Origin: Leishmania mexicana MHOM/GT/2001/U1103
Lineage: Eukaryota > Euglenozoa > Kinetoplastea > Trypanosomatida > Trypanosomatidae
Assembly (NCBI RefSeq): GCF_000234665.1
Contig: NC_018313.1
Coordinates: 248,001-312,000 of the forward strand
DNA length: 64,000 bases
Reading direction: 5' to 3'
Shown here: piece after piece, positions 44,100 through 54,326 of the stretch
Layout of the letters: every line of letters starts with the position of its first letter
Position numbering within the stretch: the stretch's first letter is position 1
Translations under genes and position numbers: made by a program
Notes under the pieces: model-generated
Database searches by the model: none
Told to the model about the DNA's origin: nothing
Seen by the model: only the letters and a program-made list of their open reading frames with translations

Positions 44100-46086
44100 G
44101 TTTTTCTGCTCGCTCTCCGTTGTTACGTGTGTGTGTGTGCAGGGGATGGTGTGAAAGCTGAACGGCACGCGTGGAGCCTTGCGTGCGGCAGACAGAGCGT
44201 AGTCGAGGACGTCAAGGAGGTCTGTCAGCAACCAGGAGAAGCGGACCGGCCTTCTTTCACTCTCTCACACACACACACACACACAGAGATAAAGTCGGAG
44301 AGGCTCACAGGCACACGGGGAGAGGCGTAAGGAGAGGTGCTAGTGTGTACATATAGGGTGAAGGTGTATGCATACATATATACATATACACCTATACACA
44401 CCTATATATACCTTTATATATTAGATATATATATATATACATATATGTATATATAGGTGTATATAGGTATAGATGTATATATGTATATATGTAAAGAGGA
44501 GGCGGGAGGGAGGAGGGGGGGGGGACACAGAGGCTGGCAGAATGTCACGGCCAACCGCTTGAGGAGGCGAAGATGTGGTGGGCACTCCCCTACCACCCCC
44601 TTCTCCCAACACACGGAGAGACAGACACCAGTGCGCAAGCGCGCGACCTGCTGGATGCGCAGTGCTGTGTGCGTATACGTGTAGCGGGAGAGAGGAGAGG
44701 AGGGGGGAGAGGCACTGAGAGTGTGCTGGTAATAGACAACGGGAAACAGCTGATGACTACGTCTATGTACGTGTGCGTGTGTGCTTGTCAAGGGAGACAA
44801 GGTGAGGCCACCTCTGAGCAGATTGTGATGGATGGGCTGGCGCTCTTGCTGGCGCGTAGGGTGCCGTGTGGGTGTGTACGTGCGAGGGGGCCAGTGAGTG
44901 ACGACGAGAAGAGAGAGGGGATGCGCGTTTCGTTGCTGGCTTGCTTTGGCATCAAGAGGGAGAGGGTGAGGGAGGGAGTGGGAGAGGGCAGCCGTCAAGT
45001 ACTCCACCACACCACACAGGATGGCGTAGGGGACGCTATCAAGAGCGGAGGAGGAGGAGGAGGAAGGGGGGGGGTGCCAGTCATAAACATACACGTGCCC
45101 ACACACCCTTCAGCTGTCATTTCTGCTGCGCCCACGCTTGTAAGCGAGCGAGGGATGGGGATGGGGAGGGAGGGAGGGGGGAGAGGGCAGGAGATCGGGC
45201 TTTCTTTCGATCCCGTCTGGCTCGCTGGTTTCGCACCTTCAAGCAACAGTTCGCATGGTACTATAGGCCACGTCGGAAAGAATGCAGCAGAGACACGGAC
45301 GGTGGTCTCACTTCAAGCATGTGTGTGTATGTGTGTGTGTGTCGGTGCGCGGTCCAGCCGCTAACACCGAGGGCTACACTGGCAAGAACAAAGAACGTTT
45401 TTTTGCCGTTTTAAATAGTGTGAATACCCGTGTATGCCGTCACTTGTGTGTGGACGAGAGTGCGCCCCCCCTCCCCCTCCCCTCGCCAATCCGTGTCCTC
45501 ACACCCTTCCTGTCCCACCGGGTAGGACCATGGGATGGACGGAGGAAGGGGGGGGGGGACGTTCTCTCGAGACACGGGCACTGGCGGACGCGGGAGAGAT
45601 AGAAGGGCCCAGTATGTCACTAGGGCCGCTTCTCAAATTGAATGGCACCTAACAGGAACCCTGACCAGGATACCAGACATCGCGCTTCCACCGGACAGCG
45701 AACACAGGCTCGTCTCCACTACCCCCTCCCAACTCTTGCCACGCTGCCATGCCTACGAGAGACGCGCACAGCGATACACGGCAAACCGAAAACAACGGAA
45801 GACGGAAGAAATTATATATATATATACACACACGAGATGTCCTCCGCTGCCGGGGGCGGGAGGGGAGGAGGCGCCGCCCACAGTGGAGGGAGGAAGAGGC
45901 TGATAACGGCTTGGCGCACCAAGAAGCACAGACGCGCCATAGTAAAAGGACGAAGTCAGCCAAACAACCATCCCGGCATGCACACGGACGTATTCACCGA
46001 CAGTCAAGCTCCCTCGTCCCTTAGGGAGGGGCGTGCACGTGTGCCATCGTGTCCCCCGGGGGGGGGGGGGTTAACGCTCACGACCC
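44100..46086. other. Intergenic region between the giant gene and oligopeptidase B
   Basis: Nearly 2 kb, the longest spacer inside the gene array. From the left it holds the giant gene's leader (pyrimidine/CA-rich, with AG at 44115-44116), an AC run at 44265-44284, a 130-bp TA/CATA-rich patch (about 44365-44495), G-rich tracts, and the 3' UTR of oligopeptidase B. No gene is seen on either strand. Confidence 0.6.
44365..44495. repeat. TA/CATA-rich low-complexity patch
   Basis: Alternating purine-pyrimidine sequence (TATA, CATATA, GTATAT) of about 130 bp, standing out sharply from the GC-rich surroundings. It is close to the 5' end of the giant gene. It has easy-melting and cruciform potential. 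Confidence 0.8.
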
Positions 46087-48282
46087 TTACCTGCGAACCA
46101 GCAGGCGCATGGTGCTCTTCAGGTGCTTGCACACGAACGCTTGCTGGACAGCCGACTCCTTCCAGAACTTGTAGCGATCCCTGGCGGAGAAGTGTCCGCT
46201 CTCCATGTCCATGTTCAGCAGAATTTCGTTGCAGTCTGTCTTGTGCTCACGCAGCTTGCTCACCCACTTGGCCGGTTCCCAATAGGCGACGCGGGGGTCG
46301 TGCAGGCCGCACTGGACCATGATATTCGGGTACTCCTGCGCGCGGACGTTGTCCATGGGGCTGTAGCTCAGCATGTAGTCGTAGTACTTGTACTCGTTCG
46401 GGTTGCCCCACTCCTCCCACTCGCCCGTCGTCAAGGGAATGCTGGGGTCGCACATGGTCGTCATGACATCCACGAACGGCACGCCGGCGAGCGCCACCTT
46501 GAAGAGATCAGGACGCATGTTCAGCACCGCGCCCACCAGCAGGCCGCCGGCGCTACGCCCCTCGCAGGCCAGCTGCGACGGTGTCGTCAATTTCGCATCC
46601 ACCAGGAACTCGGCTGCCGCGATGAAGTCCGAAAAGGTGTTGCGCTTCGTGAGGTACTTGGCGCCGATCTCGTACCATGCACGGCCCATCTCACTGCCGC
46701 CGCGGATGTGGGCTATGACGTAGATCATGCCGCGGTCACAGTACGGCAGATGCTGAATGGTGAACTGAGGGTCCATGCTGATGCCGTAGCTGCCGTACCC
46801 GTACAGCATGCACGGCTGCGGCTGGGTCATGTCGAGGTCTTTGTGGTAGACAAGTGAAAGCGGGATCTTGGTCTGGTCCGGTGCGGTAGCGAAGCGGCGC
46901 TCCACCTTGTAGTTGGCGGCGTCGAAGCCACCGCCGACCTCGCGCACTTTTACAACGGTGCGAGAGTGGTCCTGCGGGCTGACGTTGAACCACGTGTTCG
47001 GCGTGGCAAGGGACGAGTACTCCATGCGGAATGTCGACTCTTCGTACTCCAACATCTGGGACTCCACGAGGTGCACCGTGAAGATCGGCTCCTCCATCAT
47101 CACCTCGCGCAGCTCGGCACCAGGCTTGAAGACACCATCCTGCGGGTCCACCATCATCGTCCAGATGCGCGTCAACCCGCCGCGGCGGCCTGTCACGACG
47201 AGGTAGTTCGAGCGCACCGCGATGTTCTCCATAAACACGTCCTCGCTGTGATCCACCAGCACATGTGACCAGTCGCTCGGCTGACCGCGCGGCGCTATGA
47301 GAAGCTTGTGGTTCACCGCCCCGTCTTTGTTGGTGAGGATCAGAAGATGGCGGGTGCCGTGCATCTGCACGTCGTAGCGCACACCCTTCTCGCGCGGCCG
47401 CACAACTTCAACGGTATTGTGCGCGTTGCCCTGGCGCAGATCAAGCAGGTGCACCTCTGTCGTCTCCGACGACTGCGAGCCGATGCAAAGCGTGTTTGTG
47501 TCGGCGGCCTTGTACATGAAGGCCCTGAACAGCGGGTTGTTCTCCTCGTAGAGGCAGACGTCCTCGGACTGCGGCCTCCCCATCACGTGGCGCCACACTT
47601 TGTTTTCGCGCAGCGTTTCGTCCTTCGTCACGTAGAAAAAGGAGGTGTGGTCCGGGCCCCACACAATCTCGCCATTAGTGCCGCTCACCGTGTCGGCTAC
47701 AGTCCGGCACGGGTCCGACATATGCTTAAATTCGATCGCGTACACCTCGTTACCGCTCATGTCCACAGAGAAGGCCACGAGGTCGTGCTCCGGCGGTGCC
47801 GGCTCCACCTCCATCACGTCACAGAACGGTTTGCCCTCGGCGACCTTGTTGACATCGATGACGACCTCCTCGACCGCGACGTCACCCGGCTCCTTGTCCT
47901 TGGGCACGCGGCAGTAAATCTTGTACGACTTACCCTTCACCTCGCGGGTGTAGTACCGGTACTGGCCGTACAGGTACGGCGCAGACATGTCATCTTCCTT
48001 GATGTGCGAAATGTGCTCCGTGTAGATGTCGTCGCGCAGCTGCGTCATGTCGGAGCTGCACGCCTCGAAGTAGGCCTTCTCTTTTTTGAGGTGCTCAATC
48101 ACGGCCGGATCCTTGCGATCGTCGTCCCGCATCCAAAAGTATGGGTCCTCGTGATGGCGCGGCGGGTTCATCGGGTTCGGGCCGCGGTCCTCACCCTCCA
48201 CGTAGCCGAACGTGACGCGGTGCGGCTTCTTGGCGGCGATCGGCGGCTGCACAGAGGCCGCGATGGAGTTGCCCGACGACAT
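46087..48282 (-). CDS. OPB: Oligopeptidase B (serine peptidase, family S9A)
   Basis: This cytosolic prolyl-oligopeptidase-family enzyme cleaves short peptides after Arg or Lys. The 731-aa product has the N-terminal beta-propeller and C-terminal alpha/beta-hydrolase arrangement of the family. The catalytic triad falls at Ser577 (GRSAGG), Asp662 (GLHDPRV) and His697 (ESGHFSA), the same numbering as the characterised Leishmania enzyme. Glu621 (TTGEWEEWGNP), tied to basic P1 specificity, is also present, so the enzyme is expected to be active. The start ATG at 48282 (MSSGNSIAA) reproduces the known length. The in-frame Pro-rich extension upstream is CCACCA-repeat leader DNA without ATG. There is no signal peptide. 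It lies between CFAP299 and the giant gene, with no functional link expected. Confidence 0.97.
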   Translation of the reverse strand: MSSGNSIAASVQPPIAAKKPHRVTFGYVEGEDRGPNPMNPPRHHEDPYFWMRDDDRKDPAVIEHLKKEKAYFEACSSDMTQLRDDIYTEHISHIKEDDMSAPYLYGQYRYYTREVKGKSYKIYCRVPKDKEPGDVAVEEVVIDVNKVAEGKPFCDVMEVEPAPPEHDLVAFSVDMSGNEVYAIEFKHMSDPCRTVADTVSGTNGEIVWGPDHTSFFYVTKDETLRENKVWRHVMGRPQSEDVCLYEENNPLFRAFMYKAADTNTLCIGSQSSETTEVHLLDLRQGNAHNTVEVVRPREKGVRYDVQMHGTRHLLILTNKDGAVNHKLLIAPRGQPSDWSHVLVDHSEDVFMENIAVRSNYLVVTGRRGGLTRIWTMMVDPQDGVFKPGAELREVMMEEPIFTVHLVESQMLEYEESTFRMEYSSLATPNTWFNVSPQDHSRTVVKVREVGGGFDAANYKVERRFATAPDQTKIPLSLVYHKDLDMTQPQPCMLYGYGSYGISMDPQFTIQHLPYCDRGMIYVIAHIRGGSEMGRAWYEIGAKYLTKRNTFSDFIAAAEFLVDAKLTTPSQLACEGRSAGGLLVGAVLNMRPDLFKVALAGVPFVDVMTTMCDPSIPLTTGEWEEWGNPNEYKYYDYMLSYSPMDNVRAQEYPNIMVQCGLHDPRVAYWEPAKWVSKLREHKTDCNEILLNMDMESGHFSARDRYKFWKESAVQQAFVCKHLKSTMRLLVRR

Positions 48283-49248
48283 TCGGGACGGGGTGGGTGG
48301 TGGTGGTGGTGGGGGGGGAAGCAAGCAAAAGAGAAGGGAGGGGATGTTACCTCAGCGTCTTCAAGACGAACAACACGCACACGCGCACGTAGATAGATAA
48401 ATATACCCCTCTCTGTGTGTGTGTGTGTGAGCTCCGCTTCGCTGAGACGTGGGCGCGTAGAGTGAGGGAGGGAGGGTGGGGTTATGTACGGAAGATGAGG
48501 GGCAGGTGAGGGGGTAGAGGTGGTGTGGGACTGGTGTGATGATGGCGGTGGTCAACAGATGGAGAGAGCGGTTGAGGGGGCGGGGGCGGTGTGAGGGGGT
48601 GAGGAGCCCGCGCAGTGACGATGCCGTCGGAAAAAAGAGGCGAGAAAGAGTGGAGACGGGTCGTTGGCTGAGGCTGCTGTGGGATGTAGTCGATGTGCCG
48701 TGATGTGTATGTGTGCGCATGCGTGCTGCTCTTGTGCAGAGGCGGTCCACAATGCGTTGGAGGGGAGGGGAGGGGAGGGAGGGGGGGGGGCGGGTACGTG
48801 ACGTGTTGCCGCCACTCAAGCCCTCTCGCCGCTTATACCCACCCCATGTTCCCTCAGGCCCCGCGGCATCCGTCTTTCCACAACCCTCAGGGGTCTTGGC
48901 ATGCGGTGATGGGCGACGGCGTCGTTGCCTTTACGCTCCTTCGCCGCTGGCTGCGATGAGCGGTGCACGACGCACGGCCTCGCGTGAGGCGGTCGGCTAA
49001 ACATCATGGCCAGATACGAAAGGAAAAGGAACATCGCTGAGCGGACCGGGGGATCGGTACGGTGGAGCAACGCGCACACACAGATCTACAAGCGCCACCG
49101 AGAGAGTGGGTGGGGTGGGGGGAAGAAGAAAGGCCGAGAAGCTGCTATACATCGAGTCCAACGCGTTGACGAGCATGCGGTACAGCCGCGCACATAACAG
49201 GCACACGTAGTAGTAACCCTCCCACGCAACTGGAAATGCTACCGACAA

Positions 49249-49279
<31 letters not shown>

Positions 49280-49535
49280 GGCGGCGGCGGAGAGAGAGAA
49301 ACGTGCGTGCATCTATTCGTGGTGGTGGTTACAGGGGGAGGGCGCTCATCATGGAGAGCAGAGACCTTCGCACTTCATGGAGGCGATACGGAGAGCCGCC
49401 GCAGGACAAGGGGTGGTGGTGGTGGTGGTGGGGGTGAGGTGAGGTGAGGTGAGGAAGGCGAGACAGCGCTCAGCAGCCTGCGCGTGCGCACATGGAGACA
49501 CGCCTGTGTGCGTGTGCCTGTTTCCCCCACGGTAC
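48283..49535. other. Intergenic region between oligopeptidase B and CFAP299
   Basis: It has a polypyrimidine tract on the minus strand (about 48290-48350), a GT run near 48414-48429, G-rich pentanucleotide-like tracts (about 48762-48792 and 49434-49452), the CAG/CGG array, and a GGT run near 49411-49430. No gene is seen. Confidence 0.6.
49252..49290 (+). repeat. Trinucleotide array (CAG)9(CGG)4
   Basis: Nine perfect CAG units are directly followed by four CGG units, in the presumed 3' UTR of the CFAP299 gene. A related (CTG)7(CCG) array lies on the other side of that gene. Confidence 0.9.
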
Positions 49536-50285
49536 TCAGTTCTTGCGCCGTGTCACATGGTCATAGATGACGACCTGCAGGTAGTCTTTACACGGCACCA
49601 CAGTCCGACTGCAGTTCTCCCCGGGTGATGGCGAGTTCGGGTCTACGTGGATCGCCTTGCGGTCACGCTTGTGCTTCATGACGAGCCCCAGTGTGCTGTC
49701 GGCAAGCACCTGGAAGGTTGGGCTGCTGTTGTAGAAGAGCGTGTGCGTCTTCCAGTTGTAGTAGCTGAGGTCGCTCCGCTTCGGCAGCAATTTCTTTTCC
49801 TTTTTGAAGTACGCCTCGAAGTTCTCGCTGCGCAGACGGTAGCCGTAGTCGACGTAGGCGGACACCTCCTGCCCGCTCACGTAGTCGCGCAGGAACAGCA
49901 CTGTTGCGAGCTTGCCGGTGCGCACCAGCTCCTCGCGCTTGGCGAGCGCCGCCAGTAGCGGGCTGTCACTCACGTCCTTCCCGGCGCTTGTGATGACATC
50001 AGCGCTCTCGCGTCGCTTAAGCGGGCCAGTGCGGGCTAGATGCTGTGCTGCCTCAAACTCGTCCCGGCTGAGCACATCCTTGCCCTTGTACCCTAGCTCC
50101 ACGATCTTTCGCGCTGCATCTTGGTCCTCGAGGTAAAAGAGGTCCTCGCCGGTGACTTGCTGATCGAGGTAGTCCTCGTAGGTGCTGAAGTCCAGCACGT
50201 TGCGGTCATCCGAATCACGCTCAGCGGCTGCCATGCTGATCCGCGGCGGAATCGTGGACGGGGGTGTATATTTCTGTGTGCCCAT
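49536..50285 (-). CDS. CFAP299: CFAP299 homologue (cilia- and flagella-associated protein 299)
   Basis: This 249-aa protein is conserved in ciliated eukaryotes. The diagnostic segments are all present and in order: FSTYEDYLDQQVTGEDLFYL near the N-terminus, a central TSAGKDVSD, RDYVSGQEVSAYVDYGYRL, SYYNWKTHTLFYNSSPTFQV, LGLVMKHKRDRKAIHVDP, and a C-terminal YLQVVIYDHVTRRK. The length matches the vertebrate protein (about 233 aa) if the second Met (codon 18, ATG at 50234) is used. The upstream ATG at 50285 is the first after a likely splice AG near 50300, so both starts are possible. The molecular role is unsettled; the family is tied to motile cilia and spermatogenesis. No membrane segment or known enzymatic motif is seen. 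Confidence 0.93.
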   Translation of the reverse strand: MGTQKYTPPSTIPPRISMAAAERDSDDRNVLDFSTYEDYLDQQVTGEDLFYLEDQDAARKIVELGYKGKDVLSRDEFEAAQHLARTGPLKRRESADVITSAGKDVSDSPLLAALAKREELVRTGKLATVLFLRDYVSGQEVSAYVDYGYRLRSENFEAYFKKEKKLLPKRSDLSYYNWKTHTLFYNSSPTFQVLADSTLGLVMKHKRDRKAIHVDPNSPSPGENCSRTVVPCKDYLQVVIYDHVTRRKN

Positions 50286-50681
50286 GCACCCGAGAGCCCA
50301 CTCACAGAAAGGGCGGGAGGGGAGCGGGATTGTTCGTGTATTGTGCCGCGTTGCGGGCGCATGAGAGGTGGAGGGAGGTGTGAGTGGCAGAGGGATGGGT
50401 CAAGGATGGAAGGTGTTTGAAGAGGAGCATGCCATGAGGGATGGGGTGGAGGTGAGAGGCCGAGGTAACGGTGCCCCTCCTCCCTTCCCCGCACACACAC
50501 ATGCGCACACGTGCCGTGAATGTCATCAAGAGGAAGAGGTGGCGGGCGGTGATGACCGGCTCCGCTAGCGGTGCTGTCTGCTACACCACGCCAGCTGCTG
50601 CTGCTGCTGCTGCTGCCGCCGCCGCCTCCACGTTACGGCGTCGGGACTCGACTAAGACACACACACACACACGAAAATATC
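50286..50681. other. Intergenic region between CFAP299 and the polytopic membrane protein
   Basis: About 0.4 kb. It has C/T-rich sequence on the minus strand upstream of 50285, a CTG/CCG array (50595-50626), and a CA run at about 50659-50672 just after the stop of the membrane-protein gene. No gene is seen. Confidence 0.6.
50595..50626 (+). repeat. Trinucleotide array (CTG)7(CCG)n
   Basis: Seven CTG units run straight into CCG units. It lies 5' of CFAP299 and 3' of the membrane-protein gene. Confidence 0.85.
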
Positions 50682-53600
50682 TCAGCTGCTGCGGCAGCGT
50701 CGAAACCGGTGGACCACTTCCACCCACTGCACCAGCATCGCTGCCATAAGCACGAAGGTCAGGGTGCTCTTTGCGATCAGGTGCTCATCCAAGGTCACGC
50801 CAGGGAGGAGGCGATTCACGTACACTGGCGACTCAGCGCGGTCGATCAGCAGCACTGCCGCTGTCGTCATCACCGCCACGCACAGGAGCAGCACCACCAT
50901 GATCAGCATGCACGTCAGGACGGTCATGACCGCCGGGCCGCCGCGCAGCTGCATTCGCACACAGCGTTGCAGCTCCTCTGCGTCGGTCTTCAATTCCTCG
51001 CGAGTGTGCGTGCTGGTGGTCGTGGTGGCGTTAGGAGAGGCTGCATGGGGGGCAGTCGCCGTGTCGGGGCACACGGTTCCCGCCGCTGCCGCCTCGATGT
51101 TCTTGCAACACCCCTTCTTATGCGCACTAGCTTCCAGGAGAGGCGTCGATTCGCTGGGGAAGCGCGCTGCTGCGGCTGCCGAGTTGCGGTCTCGCTCGTG
51201 AAAGCCTGTGCGCCAGCGGTTTGGATGCACAACGGGCAACGGCACCGCAGCACTCGCCATCGAGCGCAGAAGACTGCTGACGACAACGGTGTAGACGACG
51301 CCTGTGGCGACCGCGCAGACGTTGATGCAGGGATTTAGGAGGTGGCGCTCCGCCAGCCAACGGCAAATGTCGCTGCACCACGACAGCACCGCCGAGACCG
51401 CGGCGATAGCGACGCCGTTCTTGCCGCCGCTGTTCGACGCCAACGCGTCCAGGCCGCGAACTGGCGCCCATGAGGCCCCCGTGCTGATGATCCATATGAC
51501 GCATAGCAGCGTCGTCAGCAGCGGCACCGAGCACCATCGATTGATGAGCGCGGCCAAGCGGGGGATGAAGCACATCGGCATCGTCACGAGCGCATACGTG
51601 AAAAGGAGCACCGGTGCGTGGCGCTGGTGCGTGGTCCAGCTGTCCTCATAGGTTGGGAGAGCCCCCGTCACCTCCGTCGCCTTCGAGCCCTTGCCGCTGC
51701 TGGTGCCCATCAGCTCGCGCGACTTGATGGAATTGGCCACCGACGCGGCGGCCGCCTGCGTCGGGATGAAGACGGCGAACCCGCAGCTCATGAGCAGCAC
51801 CACCGCCGCTGTCAGTAGACCAACGGTTAGAGCACGTAGAAGAAAGCAGAGCGAAACGTCATGCCTCGCGGCTGACCAAAGCTTGCGCGGCGTGATATCC
51901 TTCGCGCTTGCTCGCACGGCGCGCTCGATGAGGTTACGAGGGCACAGCATCACGACACCGAAGACCAAAGTACCAATGAGACCGTTCACGTACACAAGTG
52001 CGTTCAACATAGCCGCGGTGATGTATACGTAGTAGCTCAGGTTGGGGACGACAAAGAAGCCGAAGGCGTTCACGATAAGCCACGACAAGAGTAAGATCTG
52101 CATGGTGACAATAACCCCGGCGGCGACGCCGACCTCTGCACTCACGACGGTGCCCAACCCAGCCAGCAGCAACGCCTCCCCGGCGCCGTAGCAGGATTCG
52201 CCGAGAATGGCCAGTGACAGGTTCGTCTTGCGGCAGCCCTCACGCAGCAGAACGGAGCCCAAAAACATGAAGCCGGTGCCGGCGCACAGCATGAGGTGGA
52301 CGAGCGTACCAACTGACTTCACAGAGAAGATGCTGCGCTGCGACTGCTTCGCTGCGGTAGTGGCGGGGGCCGCCGATCCAGTCGCAGGGACCGCAACCGC
52401 CGCCGCCTTTTCCGCATCTCCTTGCTGCGCATCCACCGAGGCCAAGGACTGCTGCTGCTGCTGCTGCCAACGACTAATCATGCACAGAGCCCCGAAGAAG
52501 GCGAAGAACACGAGCGCGCACGCATCCAGCCTTGCCGCGACGAGCATGGCGCTGCGGCCGAAGCGGTTGTGAAGAGCGTAGAAGTCCTCTCCCTCGGCGG
52601 CCTCGAAGACGTTCACGGTGGCCAGCACAACGCCAGGGATGAAGAGAAGCACACAAATTACCGTGACCAGGAAAAACAGCAGCAGATGCCGCAACACCGA
52701 CGTCACCCACAGTCGCTGAAGGTACTGCAGCCAGTAGCAACGCTCGGCTGGCGAAGAGACGATGCCGGCCAACATGGCCGCGCTTCCTGGCGAAGTCGGA
52801 GACCACACTGACCACGGCGCCGTTGCCACCGGGGTGCTGTGTAGAGTGGGGCTCGACAGCGGGGTGTTGTCCTCGGCTAACGGCAGCGACGCGGGAGCGG
52901 GAATGTGGTGGAGCAGCCGTCGACCCACTTCTTCGTCGCTCATAGGGGGCACTGCGGGGCCGCTGCCGTCGACGTCCTCGTCGGGAGAGGACACCACGCG
53001 CAGGCTCGACATCTCTTCCTTGATATGGTAGCAGTAGTAGTCCAAATTGAACCAGGCGCTCTCGCAGGTGAGGGCCACCGCCTCCGTCTCTGCGTCCTGC
53101 CGCTGCCGCGGATTGTGCCAGTGGTCAGGGTGGTAGCGCGAGGCATGGTGAGGCGGCGGCTTCTCCGCCGACGCAGACGATACCCTCTCCAGTGGCCGGC
53201 TCGTCGCACCGTACGCGCCGCCGAGGGGAATACCCTCGCCCGCCATCGCTGGTGGTCGGGGCAAGGACGCGGCCGATGCTTGACAGCGATCGCCGTATAC
53301 GCACCCGCCTTGCAGCGTGGATGGCGGTGGGGCGACTTGCAAAGGCCAGAAGAACTCGGCCACGTCAAGCCGTTTCGTGCTCGAGTGGGGGCTCCGCAGC
53401 AGCGCCTTCGGCGGCGGGTGATCCTGGCTCGCGGACGAGGACGCCGCTGTCGGTACGGAAGTGGCCGGCGCTGGTAACTTCGAGTTGGGGGGAGAGAAGA
53501 CTGTACTGGGGGTGGCGAGCGGAGGTCGGTTGGACGTGGCATCATCTTGCGCTGGTGCTTCGCATGCGCCGGTGGCGGCCAAGATAGAGTGCTGTTGCCT

Positions 53601-54326
53601 CTCCGATGCTGCCTGGCCCACGGCGTCGTCCTTATCTTCGAGGCGGACGCGATGGAGCACGGCCCCGCGAGCCTCCAGGAGCGATTCGTGCAGCCGTTGC
53701 ACCGCCTCCTGACTCGCCTGCAGCTCCACCGCCATTCGCGCGTTCTCGGCCTGCAGCCGGCTCATCTCCTCTGCATCTGCCGCCTTGGGTGGCCGAGACG
53801 GAGAGGCACCGCGCTCCATGGGCATAAACGGCGCCGCCAGGTTGTTTTCGCTGCGGGGAAAAGCGTCGCCGCGGTTGGTCTCTGTGCGGACCAGGGGGGT
53901 GGGCGGTGCGTGCGTCGTCGGAGGCACTTCTGGAGAACTTGGTGCCGTGCTGATGGCCGATGTGTCGAAGACCCGTTTCGGTGTCACGTCACTGTCGCGG
54001 TCGACTTCTCCGGGTGCCGCCCTCTTCACGCAGGCGAGCTGGTCGTGGAAGTTTGTGCACGCGCGAATTCGTTCCAAGTGCTCGTCATGTTCAATGACGA
54101 GGCGGTACGAGTCTTCCTCGTCAGTCAAGACAGTCATGTAGGAGTCGTTGTCGTCGTCCGTGTCGCCTCCAGACACTGGATACGTCTGGTGCACAGCGTC
54201 CGTTGTGCCTCTCAGCTGCGATGCAGGCGCGTCCTCGGTGACACTCAAGCCTGGCTGTTGCTGCTCGGCGTCTGCTTGTGGCATCTGGGGGCCACCGCGC
54301 TTGTGCGGCCTGCGACGCGACGACAT
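50682..54326 (-). CDS. Polytopic membrane protein with long soluble N-terminus, 1214 aa
   Basis: I do not recognise the family. The first ~570 residues are hydrophilic and probably disordered (Pro/Ser/Ala-rich), with one coiled-coil stretch near residue 190 (MSRLQAENARMAVELQASQE). The C-terminal half has about 12-13 hydrophobic segments, the clearest being HLLLFFLVTVICVLLFIPGV, LRALTVGLLTAAVVLLMSCG, PLLTTLLCVIWIISTGA and the near-terminal MTVLTCMLIMVVLLLCVAVM. It ends with a basic tail. A Cys-rich and Lys-rich loop (KKGCCKN) precedes the last two segments. No transporter signature is visible by eye; a channel, transporter or scramblase cannot be told apart. The start ATG at 54326 (MSSRRRPHKRGG) is the first in frame. 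Upstream is a CA run. Confidence 0.85.
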   Translation of the reverse strand: MSSRRRPHKRGGPQMPQADAEQQQPGLSVTEDAPASQLRGTTDAVHQTYPVSGGDTDDDNDSYMTVLTDEEDSYRLVIEHDEHLERIRACTNFHDQLACVKRAAPGEVDRDSDVTPKRVFDTSAISTAPSSPEVPPTTHAPPTPLVRTETNRGDAFPRSENNLAAPFMPMERGASPSRPPKAADAEEMSRLQAENARMAVELQASQEAVQRLHESLLEARGAVLHRVRLEDKDDAVGQAASERQQHSILAATGACEAPAQDDATSNRPPLATPSTVFSPPNSKLPAPATSVPTAASSSASQDHPPPKALLRSPHSSTKRLDVAEFFWPLQVAPPPSTLQGGCVYGDRCQASAASLPRPPAMAGEGIPLGGAYGATSRPLERVSSASAEKPPPHHASRYHPDHWHNPRQRQDAETEAVALTCESAWFNLDYYCYHIKEEMSSLRVVSSPDEDVDGSGPAVPPMSDEEVGRRLLHHIPAPASLPLAEDNTPLSSPTLHSTPVATAPWSVWSPTSPGSAAMLAGIVSSPAERCYWLQYLQRLWVTSVLRHLLLFFLVTVICVLLFIPGVVLATVNVFEAAEGEDFYALHNRFGRSAMLVAARLDACALVFFAFFGALCMISRWQQQQQQSLASVDAQQGDAEKAAAVAVPATGSAAPATTAAKQSQRSIFSVKSVGTLVHLMLCAGTGFMFLGSVLLREGCRKTNLSLAILGESCYGAGEALLLAGLGTVVSAEVGVAAGVIVTMQILLLSWLIVNAFGFFVVPNLSYYVYITAAMLNALVYVNGLIGTLVFGVVMLCPRNLIERAVRASAKDITPRKLWSAARHDVSLCFLLRALTVGLLTAAVVLLMSCGFAVFIPTQAAAASVANSIKSRELMGTSSGKGSKATEVTGALPTYEDSWTTHQRHAPVLLFTYALVTMPMCFIPRLAALINRWCSVPLLTTLLCVIWIISTGASWAPVRGLDALASNSGGKNGVAIAAVSAVLSWCSDICRWLAERHLLNPCINVCAVATGVVYTVVVSSLLRSMASAAVPLPVVHPNRWRTGFHERDRNSAAAAARFPSESTPLLEASAHKKGCCKNIEAAAAGTVCPDTATAPHAASPNATTTTSTHTREELKTDAEELQRCVRMQLRGGPAVMTVLTCMLIMVVLLLCVAVMTTAAVLLIDRAESPVYVNRLLPGVTLDEHLIAKSTLTFVLMAAMLVQWVEVVHRFRRCRSS

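Noticed and set aside
44100..44231. 44-codon upstream extension of the giant gene
   Set aside because: It begins at TTG, not ATG, and encodes leader-like CA/pyrimidine sequence; the first ATG is at 44099.
44414..45106. 230-codon minus-strand open frame upstream of the giant gene
   Set aside because: It encodes repeat-derived Tyr/Ile/Thr and Ser/Pro runs from the TA-rich patch and microsatellites; not gene-like.
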